Positions 35,361 to 48,211 are shown, counted from the first letter of the stretch. The stretch is 64,000 nucleotides of DNA from Ilex aquifolium (GCA_951799425.1 OX637391.1:50749069-50813068), one strand, 5' to 3'. Notes: generated by a model from the letters alone, not told the origin. Translations and numbers: made by a program.

Positions 35361-36083
35361 CTACACAAAGTAAAACCAACCGGATAATAAGAAAATCAAA
35401 GTAGTTTTCATTACTATTATATTTTCCTAAATAATAATTTGACTCCAATAAAATTTATAATCCGTGAATTTTCATTTAAGTTTTGTTTTTAGACGGAATG
35501 TTACACATGTTTAAGGGTTGGTTGTTCTTTTGCTTCTCAAGAAGAACACCATCCCCCTTTCCTTTTGATTCTTTGTTTGGGTATATTTTTAAATGGGTAT
35601 ATTTTTGTACATTTTCTTTCAATTAATGAAATTCACTTACTAACTGAAAAAAAAGAACATAACATACAAAATGTTATAACAATGTAGGTGCTTTCAAATA
35701 GTCCTTTTAAGGATTTATAAACATGGTGTGTATCTCGGATTAACGATTAATTGACAGGTTGCAACCATTGATCATATTAAGTAATTCATATTGTAACTAG
35801 TATTTCGATTATGAATCGTTTATGGCCATGATTTATATCTTATCTAGGAGTGTCGATCAAATCGAGATTGTCAATTTTAAGTATGCTTAAAGCTCAATTA
35901 TGTTGTGATTGGCTAAGCTCAACTGCTGAGCTTTATTACATTCATGCTTAAGTTTGGCTCGATAGAAGCTTCTGAGAATTTAAATTGAATTCGAGTTGAA
36001 AGAGAACTATTTTTATTAGCAAGAACCTATTCGAGCCTAACCAAGCTTACTTCAGCCGAGTCATGTGTTGTCCATATTTGGTT
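35361..36083. other. Intergenic, repeat remnant
   Basis: From about 35845 the sequence TAGGAGTGTCGATC followed by GAGC/GCTC-rich motifs resembles the left end of a hAT-like MITE related to those at 21551 and 25330. The right end was not found; the foldback element at 36084 may interrupt it. No gene. Confidence 0.4.
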
Positions 36084-36600
36084 GAGCAAATGGCAGTTTG
36101 CACTTCGAAAGATTAAAAAAAAAAAAATTAAATTACACCCTCAAAGATCAATTATTTTAAATTACACCCTCAATAAAATTAATTAGTAGCAATGTGGACC
36201 CTAGTCATAACGTTCGCTACGATTTCCGTTGGATTGACAAGCATGTGAGACTCACGTGGAAAGAGGAAGGGTCATAATCCAACAAAAGTCATCATGTGCA
36301 TCTCACGCGGCTGTCAATTTGACGGAAATGAATATTATAGCTGGGTTTCACATTGTTACTAATTAATTTCATTGAGGGTGCAATTTAGAAAAATTGTGCA
36401 AATTGAGAATTTTTTAACGAACAATGCTAAATGGACTTAAAAACTAGACTTGATAGTCTCAATCATTGAATAGGTAGTGGGTCCCAATAAATACTGGGAC
36501 CCAGAGTGAAATCAATAATTGTAATTATCAAGTCTACTTTTTAAATCCATGTAGCATTGCTCTTTTTTAATCTTTCGGGTGTGCAAACTGCTATTTGCCC
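36084..36600. mobile_element. Foldback/Mutator-like MITE with long inverted arms
   Basis: The left arm from GAGCAAATGGCAGTTTGCAC through the TTACACCCTCAATAAAATTA segment is the reverse complement of the right arm ending GTGCAAACTGCTATTTGCCC. The flanks TATTTGGTT (36075-36083) and TGTTTGGTT (36601-36609) are a 9-bp duplication with one mismatch, the length typical of Mutator-like elements. The right arm is split by a smaller MITE. Confidence 0.78.
36419..36562. mobile_element. Small hairpin MITE nested in the foldback element
   Basis: Its left half, GAACAATGCTAAATGGACTT through ACTTGATA, and the reverse complement of its right half, GAGCAATGCTACATGGATTT, form arms of about 65 bp around GGGTCCC. 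It is flanked by TTTTTTAAC on the left and TTTTTTAAT on the right, a target duplication of 8-9 bp. Its removal restores the outer arm. Confidence 0.8.
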
Positions 36601-36878
36601 TGTTTGGTTTTTATACAAATCGAGCTTAAAAGTCGGCTCAAATGTATTGGTTTTGTAAAGATCACTAACACATAAGGATTTTCCTTGTTAAAAGTAGTTT
36701 TGTTAGTGGTAGACAGACATGATCTATCAAGTTTTGGAAGTTGTTAAAAAGTAGTTATTAAATTCTAACATCACATGAAACCAAAACCTTTTGGTATCCA
36801 TTCTAATGCGTTCACACTCTATAACATATTATCTATTGCAAATCCAACGTTTCACCAACTGAAAAAAAAACTGCTAGT
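36601..36878. other. Intergenic, no gene seen
   Basis: Unremarkable AT-rich sequence between the foldback element and the tandem duplication. Confidence 0.4.
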
Positions 36879-38124
36879 AATCTCTCTCTCTCTCTCTGTG
36901 AGTGTGTGTGTGTGTGTGAACGTACCAATATTAATACAAAGTGAATTGATTAAGTTATAACAGCCTTCTGATTTCTGAACAAACTCAAGCTGCTCGTAAC
37001 GACTACAAAAGAAGAAAAGTGACTTCCACATATGACAATGTTTGACATAACAAAATTAGTTGAGGAAGTACATGAAAGAATGGATACAGAATCCCTATAA
37101 TACATCTATATTTTGTTTTTTTTGTTGATGGCTGAGTATCCACGGTGTATTAGTGACGATCCAATTATATATAGTGAATCTTATTGAAATTCACGACCTA
37201 CCATTAAGAGAAATTATATATATATATATATATAAAATATTCGTGGGAATCAGAATCTAATCAAAACTTATAATTTGATTGATGAATGTGTCTATGTCGA
37301 CAATGGATTATATCTTGGTTCGCAAATGGTCATTGTTTATGTGAATAATTGTAGCCATTTGAATTAGCACAGTTATAGTTGAACTTGTCATTTAACCCTT
37401 GATTTAGCGTAGTAGTGTCGGAACGACATCTGAGAACTCTTTGTCGCTTTGCTATGAGAAAAGAGTTGTAGAAGATCTTTTCTTGGTACCAAATAGTTTT
37501 TAATTTAAATATTTTCTTTATTACGAGCTTGGGGGTTTGGGGGTGGGGAAGGGGGGACTCTTATTGGAGGGAGCAGCTAGATGCTAATGGGATAGAGGAG
37601 AAAGAAGAGACCTAAAATCTAATACAAACTATTCTGTCTTGAACTACTGGATGATGTAACGTACCTAAGATAATAAGACATAAAAAAAGAGTCAAGTAAC
37701 TAGGTGCAATACAAGAGGACGCTAGGACAACGAACCATAGGATGTCAAAGAAGCGTCTGAGTTCTAAGCATGTGAAGATTCAAAGGGACCCCACATCAAT
37801 AAGACTAAAACAAAACGTAAGACATTTTGATACTTTTTTAAGGGGAGACCCTTTGTAATGAAATGAAGGTTTGGTGTTTAGTCCGCTATAGAAGTTGGAG
37901 AATAAAAGACAATAATATTTAAATTTTAGGGTCGAAAACCAATATAGTATTTAAGACCCCCTCCACATAGACAAGAACCTATCAACCTACTATGAGAAGC
38001 ATAATAATTTTCATAATATTATCTAAAAAATTACAAATACATCATTTTCCCTCGATTTTTTTGACCAAAACAAAAATGATGATGTGTTGAAATTGATTGG
38101 TTAAGTCCACCCATTGAAGGACCC
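36879..38124 (+). repeat. 1.25 kb tandem duplication, unit 1 (intact)
   Basis: Begins with a CT run at 36881 and GTGAACGTACCAATATTAAT, and ends at ATTGAAGGACCC. The same sequence begins again at 38125. Shared blocks include CAAACTCAAGCTGCTCGTAA, CATAACAAAATTAGTTGAG, TTATATCTTGGTTC and ATTGATTGGTTAAGTCCACC. It has no coding content. Confidence 0.9.
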
Positions 38125-39531
38125 AAATCTCTCTCTCTCTCTCTCACTGTGAACGTATCAATATTAATACAAACAAAGTGAATTGATTAAGTTGTACCAG
38201 TTGTTTGATTTTTGAACAAACTCAAGCTGCTCGTAACGACTTTATAGAAGAAAAGTGTCTTCCATATGACAAGGTTTATGTTACATGCTTTTAATTTTAT
38301 ATTTATCTGAATATTATGTAAGCTAATTTGTGGGATTTATTTGGGGAATGGGTTAGTAGTATTGTATTAATAAGTTTCGTAGGTAGTTATCTAGGTAGTG
38401 GAATCATGGGGTTTAGTAGTTATCTTGAGCTTACCATTAATGGAAAAGGTAACAAACATTTGTGGTAAGCTTTCTTGTGAAAGGTTTGGGACGCCAGGTT
38501 CCCTTAAATGAACCACTGGAAGTTTCAACCCTCCTCGAAACGGGTCTCTCTTTCCCCTATTTCTATTTCTTTTTATTTTCGAAATTATGCACGTAACAAT
38601 TAGTATTAGAGCTGACGATCCTATTAATGGCTAACTTATCAAAGATTTTGAAGTTGTTGCGTGACGATTTTCAAAAGACGTTCGAAGATTGATCGAAGAA
38701 AATTAACGCATGCAAGAAGGCTTCAACAACCTCACAAAAATCATTCAAGAAGAAAATTTGCATGCCAACATACTTCATTGGCCGTGTAGAAAAATACATT
38801 GCGAGAATAAGAAGGGGTCATCATTTGGTGACGAGGCAACACGCAAACTGATGGGTGACATTGTAGCAATTGAAGACAAAGTTTTGATGATTTGAAGATT
38901 AATGTTACAATTCAGATGAAGACAAATTATTTCACGCTTATTAAATGTGAAAATAGGGATCAAATTGACTGTTATGAAGACATGGAAGTGGGTTGGTCTC
39001 CTCCTTATTTTACATGATCAATAAAACTTTCGGGACAGTTTTTTTAAGGGGGAAGGATTGTTACGTGCTTTTTATTTTATATTTATCTGAATATTATGTA
39101 AGCTAATTTCTAAGAGTTTATGTAAAGAATGGGTTAGTAGTATTATTAATAAGTTTCCTAGGTAGTTATCTAGATAGTGGGGTCATGGGGTTTAGTAGTT
39201 ATCTTGTAGTTGTTATCTCATTGTATTTAAAGAGCTTACGGTTAATGGAAAAGATAACAAATATTTGTGATAAACTTTCTTGTGAAAAACTTGGGAGGTT
39301 AGGTTCCCCTCAAAGGTTGTGTTTGGATAGTGGGTTAAAGGTGGTTATCCACTAGTTGGATGGGATAAAATAGGAGTGAGACCCATATAACCTTTGTATG
39401 GAAAGCCATTTTTGAGATTGGCTATAAATCCCGGGTCAACGCTTGACCTGGTTGCTATAGTACCGTTTAACCCTCATAGGCCAGTATCATATAACCCAGC
39501 CCCCCGGGTTACAAACCCAGGCAATGGGTTA

Positions 39532-39555
39532 CCCCCCCCCCCCCCCCCCCCCCCC
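39532..39555 (+). repeat. C homopolymer (24 nt)
   Basis: An uninterrupted run of C near the left end of the Harbinger element. A similar run is at 62870-62892. Its length may be unreliable. Confidence 0.95.
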
Positions 39556-40708
39556 ATAGACATATTTGCCCTTCTCTCTTTCTCCACCCATTCAGTGATG
39601 AATCCCTCTCTCTTTCTCCTGTCAGCTAAGCTCGTCCAAGGGTTCACACAGAGGCGAAGACGATTGTGGCATTGGGGAGGTCCTCCAATTTTCTACATCT
39701 GTGGGTGAGAGCTTCTTCATAGAGTCGACGAAGAAGACGACATCGCTAGACAGAATGAAGAACATAGCTTCTTCTTGAGGTAAGTTTCTCATCGCTCTCT
39801 CTATCTCTATTATGTCTCTCTCTTTCTCTATCTCCCTGGACATAACGAAGAACACATACCGAAGACCAGATCTGTTTTCGTTCACCCTCTGTTCGACGAA
39901 CATGTCTGGATCTGAGTTTGACGAACAGATTTAAATCTTTATTGATCTAGATCTTAACAGATCTGCAACGAACAGAGGATGATAGGAATAGATTTGCTAG
40001 TACCCATTTCACATTTGGTAGAGGCTTAGGAACAGATGTTTCATTCTTGAACTGGGTACCCAACAAAACATTTTAGTATTATACCATTAAATTTTATGGG
40101 TTGAAATATAAATTTTAAAGTTTGTCTACACCATAAAAGGAAATTTATGGATGGGATCACATTATAACTTTTATTATGGTTCAATTAACTATTGTGATGA
40201 GATATGTGTGTGCATTTTCTTTTCGGTTCTGCTGGTTTGTGTTTGTCTTCAAGATATCTTTGTGGATAGTGGCCGAAAGAAGTTTGCATTGGCAGTTTTA
40301 GCCCTTAATGAATAAAGTTCTAGTTTTGTGCAATGCGTATTTGCCCCTAAATCTTAATTTGTGAGTATTCTTGATCCTAAATCTTAATTTGTGCGTATTT
40401 GCCCCTAAATCTTAATTTGTGAGTATTCTTGCTATTATGTTACGCACTAAATTGCTCGGTATGGTGTATTGTGTAGTTGCGTGCTCTGAATTTTATGCTG
40501 CAATGTTTGCTGCTGATTATGGGTGATCTAACATGGTGAATGAGTGTTCACTGCCCCTGCTATGTCTTCAAATTTAAATGCTTGATCATTGCATTATGCT
40601 AGGCATTGATGGTTTCTTTTGCTTAGCTTCAATTGTGTTACATGAATACTATATTTAATATTGACGTGACTATTGTACAAAAAATTGCAAGGGCGTTTAG
40701 CAGATAAA

Positions 40709-42091
40709 ATGCCAAACCGTATTGATGACATTGCTGGATTGATTGTTGTGTTGGATAGGACGAGAAGAGAGATGATAGTAATGTTCTATTTGTTTGTGGT
40801 CCTTATAGTTGTGTTGTGGGAAATGGAGAGACAATCAAAACCACAACCATCAAGTCAATTGTCTAGAAATCGATTGCAATTTGAACACTTGCACCGTCTA
40901 ATTGGTGATAGTGACATTAATTGCATAGAACAACTGAGGATGGATAGACACACTTTTCGCGTTCTTTGTAATTTGGTGGAACAAGTAGGTGACTTAAATC
41001 GCACGAGATATGTAAGCGTTGAAGAAATGGTGGCTATGTTCCTAAATATATTGGGTCATGATGTGAAGAATAGGCCAATAAAGTTCAACTTTCTTAGATC
41101 AGGCGAAATTGTAAGCAAACATTTCAATGTTGTGTTGAAGTCAGTTATTAAGTTGCATCGTTTACTATTAACGAGACCCAATCCAATAACTGATGACTCT
41201 ACAGATAACAAGTGGCGGTGGTTTAAGGTAACGAAACCTTACAATTGTTTCATATGTCATTGGATAGAATTTGGATGAATGGTAACAAAATATAATTTGT
41301 TTCATTATTTTTGATTTGTAGAATTGCGTAGGAGCACTAGATGGCATACACGTTAGAGCAAGGATACCAATGGTTCACCAACCAAGATATAGGAATAGAC
41401 ATGGTGACATTTCAACAAATGTCCTTGGTGTGTGCTCCCAATATATGAAATTCATTTATGTCTTGCCTGGTTGGAAAGGGTCGGTTGCTGATTCTAGGAT
41501 ACTACGAGATGCAGTAACGAGGAGGAATGACTTTAAAGTGGCTCGGGGTAAGTTATGAAAGACCACTAGTATTATTTTCTTTAACAATTAGTAGGAGTGT
41601 TCTTACAAAACCACAATTTCTACGCAGGCACCTACTACCTTGTGGATGCCGGTTACACAAATGGGGAAGGGTTCTTAGCTCCATTTAGGGGCCAAAGATA
41701 CCATGTGCAACAGTGGGCCAAAGGGGTAGCTGCACCTCGTAATGCTGAGGAACTCTTCAACCTTAGACATTCAATGGCTAGGAATGTTATAGAACGTTGT
41801 TTTGCCTTACTCAAAAATCGATGGGCAATCCTAAGGACTCCTTGCCACTACCCAGTACGCACACACAATCGAATCATTGCTGCATGCTGCTTGTTGCATA
41901 ATTTGATTAGAAATGAAATGACTTTGGACTCAGTGGAAGATGAGTTGCCAGAAGATGGTCAGGCCGATGACCATGGTGATATAGAGCCGGATGTCATCGA
42001 CATGGTGGACACATCTAATGAATGTACTGTATTTAGAAACCAACTAGCCAACAATATGTACAATGAATGGTGTGAGAGTAGGGGTGGCTAA
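40709..42091 (+). CDS. PIF/Harbinger transposase (HARBI1-like nuclease), three exons
   Basis: A DDE-superfamily transposase that would cut and rejoin the element ends. Exons 40709-41227, 41322-41547 and 41628-42091 have GT-AG borders and total 1209 bp (402 residues) with no internal stop. The N-terminal helical region includes LRMDRHTFRVLCNL and YVSVEEMVAMFLNIL. The nuclease part has ALDGIHVRA (Asp180), YVLPGWKGSVADSRIL (Asp230), YYLVDAGYTNGEGFLAPFRG (Asp255) and RNVIERCFALLKNRW (Glu304). The first Asp, one of the two later Asps, and Glu304 make a plausible catalytic triad. It ends SRGG-stop. The start is the first ATG in frame; a later Met is possible. It lies 170 bp upstream of the Myb-like gene in the same direction, the usual two-gene Harbinger layout. 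It appears intact. Confidence 0.88.
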
Positions 42092-42261
42092 ATGTTTTAC
42101 CACTTTTCTAATAACGGACCAATTAAGTTGTGTGTATTTAATTTGGGAGAATTTATGTGAACTATTTGTGTTTTCTTATGATTGCTTTACCCAAGTCATA
42201 TATTATTTGTGTGTTTGTCGGTTATTTAATGGTATTTGGCATGTACGTATGTAAGTAGGTC

Positions 42262-43348
42262 ATGTCAAATGTTGATGCCAGCAGTCAAGTAGAGTGTGGT
42301 CCACGCCGAACATGGACAGTCGCAAAGGAGGCTTTTCTGATGCATGCATTGAAAGAACTACGTGTGAACGGATGGAAGTGTCAGAATGACACATTTCGCC
42401 CGGGTTATCTTCAAACATTGGAGAACAATTTATAGGAAGCATTCCCAACAACTAACCTTAGGGCGTCACCACATATTGAGTCGAAAATCAAAGCATGGAA
42501 AAAGCAGTACAACTTTTTGTTTTCAATGCTAAGCGCATCTGATTTTGGATGGAATGATCGCGACAAGAAAGTGGATGTGTTTGGTGAAGATATCTGGGTG
42601 GAGTACTTGAAGGTTTTACTACTCGCTTGCATCCATTAATAATAATAAACCAAGATAACTTGTATATATTATGCCCTATTAATTTTTCTATTGACAATGT
42701 AGAAAGACAAGAATGTGAAGGGGATGCGTGGTAGATCATGGCTATTGTATGATGATTGGGTCCTTATCTTTGGGAAAGATAGGGCAATGGGTGAGTTTGC
42801 TCAAGGACTAGAGGAAATGATTGAAGATAATTCAGCTGCTGAGGATGTCCCTGAGGAGGCCAATGTAGAGGCTCATCCAACTGGGGGAACAGATGATGTT
42901 AGCCACTCTTAAAGTGTAATTCAGGGCAGGGAGGGTGTGAATGTCACCCCCACAGACATGTAAGACAAAAAAAAAAAAATCTATTGATCTAAGCGATTCA
43001 ATGGCTACAAGTCTTTCCAAGATATGTAAGGTATTTGGTGATTACGTTGTTTCAAGCGAGAACCAACTAGCAAGCATTGCACAAAGAGTAGGTTACGAGC
43101 AAAATGCATCTACAAGTAGACGTGCCATCCTAGCAGAGTTGTCAAAAATAGATGGCCTTACAATGGCACACCGCCACGATGCAGCATACAAAATTACTTC
43201 AGATAACATAAAAGTTGACATTTTCTTTAGCTTGCCAGTGGAAGAGCGAGTACTCTGGGTTGGTAGCATATTGTGGCCTGATTTAGATGTTTATCAAGGT
43301 CGTATGTATAGTTACTCGTGCCCTGCTTGTGAACTAAATTTTGGTTGA
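42262..43348 (+). pseudogene. Broken Myb/SANT-like accessory gene of the Harbinger element
   Basis: Encodes the Myb/SANT-like (Myb_DNA-bind_3) protein that partners PIF/Harbinger transposases by binding element ends. From ATG 42262 it reads RRTWTVAKEAFLMHALKEL, then GWKCQNDTFRPGYLQTLE, then after a TAG stop (42433-42435) SPHIESKIKAWKKQYN. An intron 42613-42702 (GT-AG) leads to KDKNVKGMRGRSWLLYDDW and IFGKDRAMGEFAQ. Further stops occur at about 42910 and 42960, next to an A-run. The C-terminal part RRAILAELSKIDGLT and FFSLPVEERVLWV is recognisable to 43348. At least three disruptions make it a pseudogene unless unusual splicing removes them. Confidence 0.85.
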
Positions 43349-43491
43349 CCCATGTGTCACATTTAATTTAGCAACTTATGTATGATGTGGATGTTTGACT
43401 TATTAATTAGATGTTTTGCTTTAATGTTTTGCTCGTATGTTGTTCACTTATTATGTTTTCCTACGTATGTATGGTTATGGATGATGACTTG

Positions 43492-43493
<2 letters not shown>

Positions 43494-43555
<62 letters not shown>
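43494..43555 (+). repeat. (AT)n microsatellite, about 60 bp
   Basis: Nearly pure AT repeat just downstream of the Myb-like pseudogene. Confidence 0.95.
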
Positions 43556-43558
<3 letters not shown>

Positions 43559-43581
43559 AATTGTTGTGGTATTAGTACACA

Positions 43582-43722
43582 ATGAAGCTACCCGACATGA
43601 CTGAGGATGAAGTTGATGTCATGCTTGACTTATTAGTTGACTTTAAGAATCGCGAGAAATTACCTATAGCAGGCAGGTATTCAGAAAGACTGCTTGATGC
43701 ACTGTTTACACGTATACGATAA
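43582..43722 (+). CDS. Unidentified 46-codon exon-like frame
   Basis: Reads MKLPDMTEDEVDVMLDLLVD then KLPIAGRYSERLLDALFTRI then stop. The composition is acidic and helical and looks protein-like compared with the AT-rich surroundings, but I recognise no family. It could be a remnant of a gene inside the Harbinger element. Confidence 0.3.
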   Translation: MKLPDMTEDEVDVMLDLLVDFKNREKLPIAGRYSERLLDALFTRIR

Positions 43723-46700
43723 AGGATGCCTAGGTTTCATCTGTCTATGAGTGATATGTTGAGGGCAATCCTTTTCTTGGAGCGTCAATATAATAGCACT
43801 AGTAATAACCTGTGCCTAAAGACACTTTGTAACTTAAAAAAAATTATTCAATTTGAAATAGTTTTTTTGGCAAAATTTATTCTAAAATTAGGAGCTAAAA
43901 AAAATCTCAACCTATCTACAAAGTATATATATCTCATTGTATGTATTATTACCCGACACAAACCATTGCATTGCCCAACACAAACCATTGCATTGCCCAA
44001 TACAAATCATTGCATAACCATCTCAGAATAAATTACTCAACCTAACTCAAATGCATCATTATATTGTAGTCACTAAAAAAACCTTCCCAATTAATTCATA
44101 CATTCATACTGGAAAAAAAAAGAAGTAAAGAAACAAATCTAAACTAATCTATAACCTCTTCAATAAAATATAATATTGTCCAGAAATCAAATCAAACCAA
44201 ACCACCCAAGAAGATTACAAACTTGCAGCACCAATCCGTAAAAAATGGTCCACCAAACCCAATATTCCATATCAAATAGAATTTTAAAAAGTCCAAGAAT
44301 AACAACATATTTTACAATCATCAATAGAAAAATAATACAACCAATAATATAAATTCAAAAAAGAATGTATAATGTATAGGGCATTCGAGAAACTCATGGA
44401 CAATTTTCGTGAGATGAATCGCAATTTACGTTGCTGTAAGGCTTCACCTACGCCAACCAAAATCGAAACTCCACCGCACTTTCACAATATAACACCACCC
44501 TACAAAATTAATATGATTTCAAATATAAAATCAAGTAATTATTCACATGAATCATCACAATAGGATTCAATAACTAAAAAAAACCTTTTCAACAAACAGG
44601 GGTTAAAGTAATGACTAAAATATATTGCGCCTAAAAACTGGTACCTATTATGGTATCTCATCTTCTTACTAAACTTTAAAATATAATTGAAACTTAAGTA
44701 ATACAAAACTTTTAAAAAAGTTAAAGAGAGCAAGGGTAACAAAAACCCATATAAACCTGTTAACTTTCTCTAACAACGCAACTAACTCACAATGTTATTA
44801 GAACCTTAAAATTGAAACCTCTACACAAAAAAACCTCAATTTAAAAACCCTAGTTTATTCAAATACAAATAGACAAAAAAGGATAACAAAAAAACTTTGC
44901 AAGTGCTATGATCCCTTTTGAACACAATCATTTACCAACTATCACATCAAATTTTCTTTTGGTCACCATCAATTTCAATTCACTAACGAAAATGAGCAAA
45001 TGGAAGTATGTGCGATGGGAGTGTGAGTGTGAATTGTTGTTGGTGTGTACTATGTGATGTTTTTTGTATTATGTGTGCATGTGATTGTGAATGTGTATTG
45101 AAGGCTGAGAAAAGAGGGACCTGGACTGTGTTCGGTCACTTGTCCATGGCGTCAATTGAACAACATTTGATACATCTATTGCACTATCCAAAACAATTTA
45201 AACCCAAATGAATAAGTATGAAATGTCAATCCTATAAACCCAATAGAGGCCATATGATTAATGGACATTATATACCGGGATAAAGAGTAGCATTATAGTG
45301 AGGGAAATTATCCCGTTCAAAAAAGACATAATACCATATTCAAAACACACACATACACAAAGCACTCGACTTACCCTACATAGGAAAAAAATGGAATGTT
45401 TGTCTCGTGCCGCAATTCAGGTTCTGCAAAATTTAGTGAGCGCAAAATAATAAACAAAAGAAATACTAAAATTATGCAATTAAAGCCTCATAAGCCATCA
45501 GTACACAACAACAATATAATTTCCAAAAACTAAGTGTGTGTGTGTGCCATTTTTGCACGTGTGTGTGCTCTACGTTCCTCTATGTGTGTTGTGTTGTATA
45601 CTGTGGACTCTGTGTGTGTGTGTGTGTGTGATTGTGTGTATTGAAGACAAAGAGATCAATATAGAGAGAAAAACAGGGACCTAACCTGTGTTTGGTCGCT
45701 TGTCCATGGCGTCATACTTTTTCTTTGTCATAATGCAAATTAAGTTTCAAGATCAACTACTGTTAGAACAACTAATAAGCAAAAAATTATTATAAATTCT
45801 TAGTCAATCAAATTCCATTCAACCAACCACTCTGAATATCAAAAAATCAAAAGAGTCCAAACTAAGAACATTAAATCATCTAACTAATCAAAAAATAAAA
45901 AATAAATACAAAACCATGAATCAAACCTAGATTAATACCTTACATTTGAACATCAAAACAAATCTGGGAGACAAATCATATGTTCATAAATGTACACATA
46001 AATTGGATTTTCTAGGAACAAAAAAAAAAGATAGGTTTGTCTTATTCGCAAAACTCATATTAAATTAACCAAACCTTAAGTAATAATTAAATTAGAATTA
46101 CCCAGCTTGCATATACACATAATACTTATACACACCTACAATAAAAGACACAAAACTACTCCTTTACAAAATTAATCATCAGGAAACATATAACTCAAAT
46201 TGACTCAATCAATAAATCATAAATATTTGTTAAATCCACGGATTCATTCTATTGTAAAAATGCCAAAATCGGATACATATAAATGTATAAGGTCTCCAAT
46301 ATTTCGCCCCTTTATCCTATACTTAAATTGATCCAAGTAGACCCACATTAATCAACTTTAAAACCAATACATGGCATAAGATTTAAATAATCAAGTAGAA
46401 CCACATTAACAAACTACAAAACCAATACATGACATATGATTTAAATAACCTAAAACTTATTAAAGTCTCAAATTTCACTATTTTCAAGAAAATCCACATT
46501 AATCTACTTCAAAATCAATCGGTTGACGGTAAAAATCAATATGTATAGATAACACTTGATCAAATATTTGATTTCAATTTCATTAACAAACTCTAACTAA
46601 GCACAACATGAAAATTGAAAATTTCTAGTGTTTTAAAAATTACCTAGCTATTCTCAAAAGGAAAAAAAAAAAAGCCTACCGACATGAGAGTTGAGTGGAC

Positions 46701-47025
46701 ACGATTGCCACTTGAATTCAACCACAACAAAAATTTCCTCCCAATTAGCATTAAATCAAGAGAAAAGCACAATTGTTGTTAACCATATAGAGAGAAGAGA
46801 AAAAATTTAATTTCCAAAATAGTTTAATAGCATAACCGAAAATTGTGTGTGAAAAACAGGATTTGGGGAGGGTATTGTCATTGTGCGTAGCAAGATGAGT
46901 GTGAAAAACATAGTGTGTCTGTGTGTGCGTGTGTGTGTTGTGTCTGTGAGTGGATGTATGTTGTGTCTGTGTGTGAGTTAGTATGAAGACAGAGAGAGGA
47001 GGAATGCGACTGTGCATGTGTTACT

Positions 47026-47074
<49 letters not shown>

Positions 47075-47616
47075 GGGAGAGAGATTACCTGGATCCATTG
47101 CAGAGAAGAGGGGTTGATCTATGGTGGGTGAATCCATGACATAGAGAGAAAAAGGAGAACTAAGATCGATGGTGGGTCGCTGGTCATCGATGATGGCTTG
47201 TTGCATCACCGTTAGTGGCTTCATCGACAGGAGAGAGGCAAGAGTCATGAGACAGAGAGAGGGAGATGTTGGTTGATAGCCGGTGGTTGAACCAGCGTAG
47301 GGGAGCGAGAGGTCCGAATTCTTCTAAGAGAGAGAGAGAAAGAGGAAATAGAGAGAGCATCTAATGAGTTGGGTTTGGGTAATGTGTAGGAGTTGGGTAG
47401 TGTGTAGGAGTGTTCTATTATGGGCGGGATTTTGGTTTTGGGTGGGATGTATTGTGAACCTTTGGATTAAATTAAAAGAATTGAAATGAAATCTTGACCA
47501 TTGAGTTAAACTTAAATTAAATCTGAGACGTTCTTGTACTTTCTCAATTGAATTAGAAATGGAATAAATTTTAAAATTAAAATGAATTCAAAATGCGCTC
47601 TATCTTATTATTATAG

Positions 47617-47647
<31 letters not shown>

Positions 47648-47828
47648 TGAGATGAGATAGTGTGTGTTTAAAACCTCTAAGAGATAGGAGAGAGAGAGAG
47701 TTATATGAGAGATATAGTGTTATACTTAAGTCCAATTATGATCGTCAGATCAAATGCCTGAAAATAATCTAAGCCGCGAAAAGTTAAAGACAAAGAAATC
47801 TGGCTATTTTATTATATAGATTGTTGAG
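43723..47828. other. Harbinger interior, repeats, no supported gene
   Basis: Contains a short tandem repeat near 43952-44020 (CAAACCATTGCATTGCCCAA type). GT-rich stretches followed by AGGGACCT and CTTGTCCATGGCGTCA occur at about 45003-45160 and 45535-45715, and a weaker relative at 46880-47170, suggesting an internally duplicated unit. A GA run lies at 47030-47070 and GA/TA runs near 47615-47700. Short frames lack domains. It may include an unrecognised nested insertion. Confidence 0.45.
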
Positions 47829-48211
47829 ATGTTAAACAGTGACATGTTTGTTTGGGACACACAGACTACGTGTGTTGTTGAAGGCCCAACACCTGGTGGT
47901 TTGGATTTCATTCAAGTAAGTGATTTCAATTAATTTGTTTCACGTTCGTATAGATACAAAGAAATTTATTAGTCATACATGTTGGTAATTTTATGGTTCT
48001 GTATTTTCACTCGACACATTTATTACAGGATGATGGCTTTGCCTGTAACTATTGTTTGGATCTTTGTCCAAATTTTACATTGTTGGAAATTATTTTCAAG
48101 AACGATGTACCAACCTCAAGCCAACAACACATTGATAGCAGTGTTGGATCATGCCCATCAGTAAATTCGAGGAGGAAGGAACTGGATGTCATAGTTATTG
48201 ATGATGATTAA
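47829..48211 (+). CDS. Unidentified two-exon frame ending in a SUMO-interaction-like motif
   Basis: Exon 47829-47915 (MLNSDMFVWDTQTT then VEGPTPGGLDFIQ) and exon 48029-48211 (DDGFACNYCLDLCPN then SVNSRRKELDVIVIDDD, stop) join through GTAAGT and TTACAG sites in one phase. The product would be 89 residues. I recognise no family. The end VIVIDDD fits the SUMO-interacting motif pattern (hydrophobic V/I core followed by acidic residues). It lies inside the Harbinger element, in the transposase direction, so it could be captured host exons or a third element gene. Expression is unknown, and upstream exons may be missing. Confidence 0.4.

Noticed and set aside
37210..37235. (TA)n run as a regulatory element
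   Set aside because: A simple microsatellite present in duplication unit 1 but replaced by an A-run in unit 2; no functional sign.
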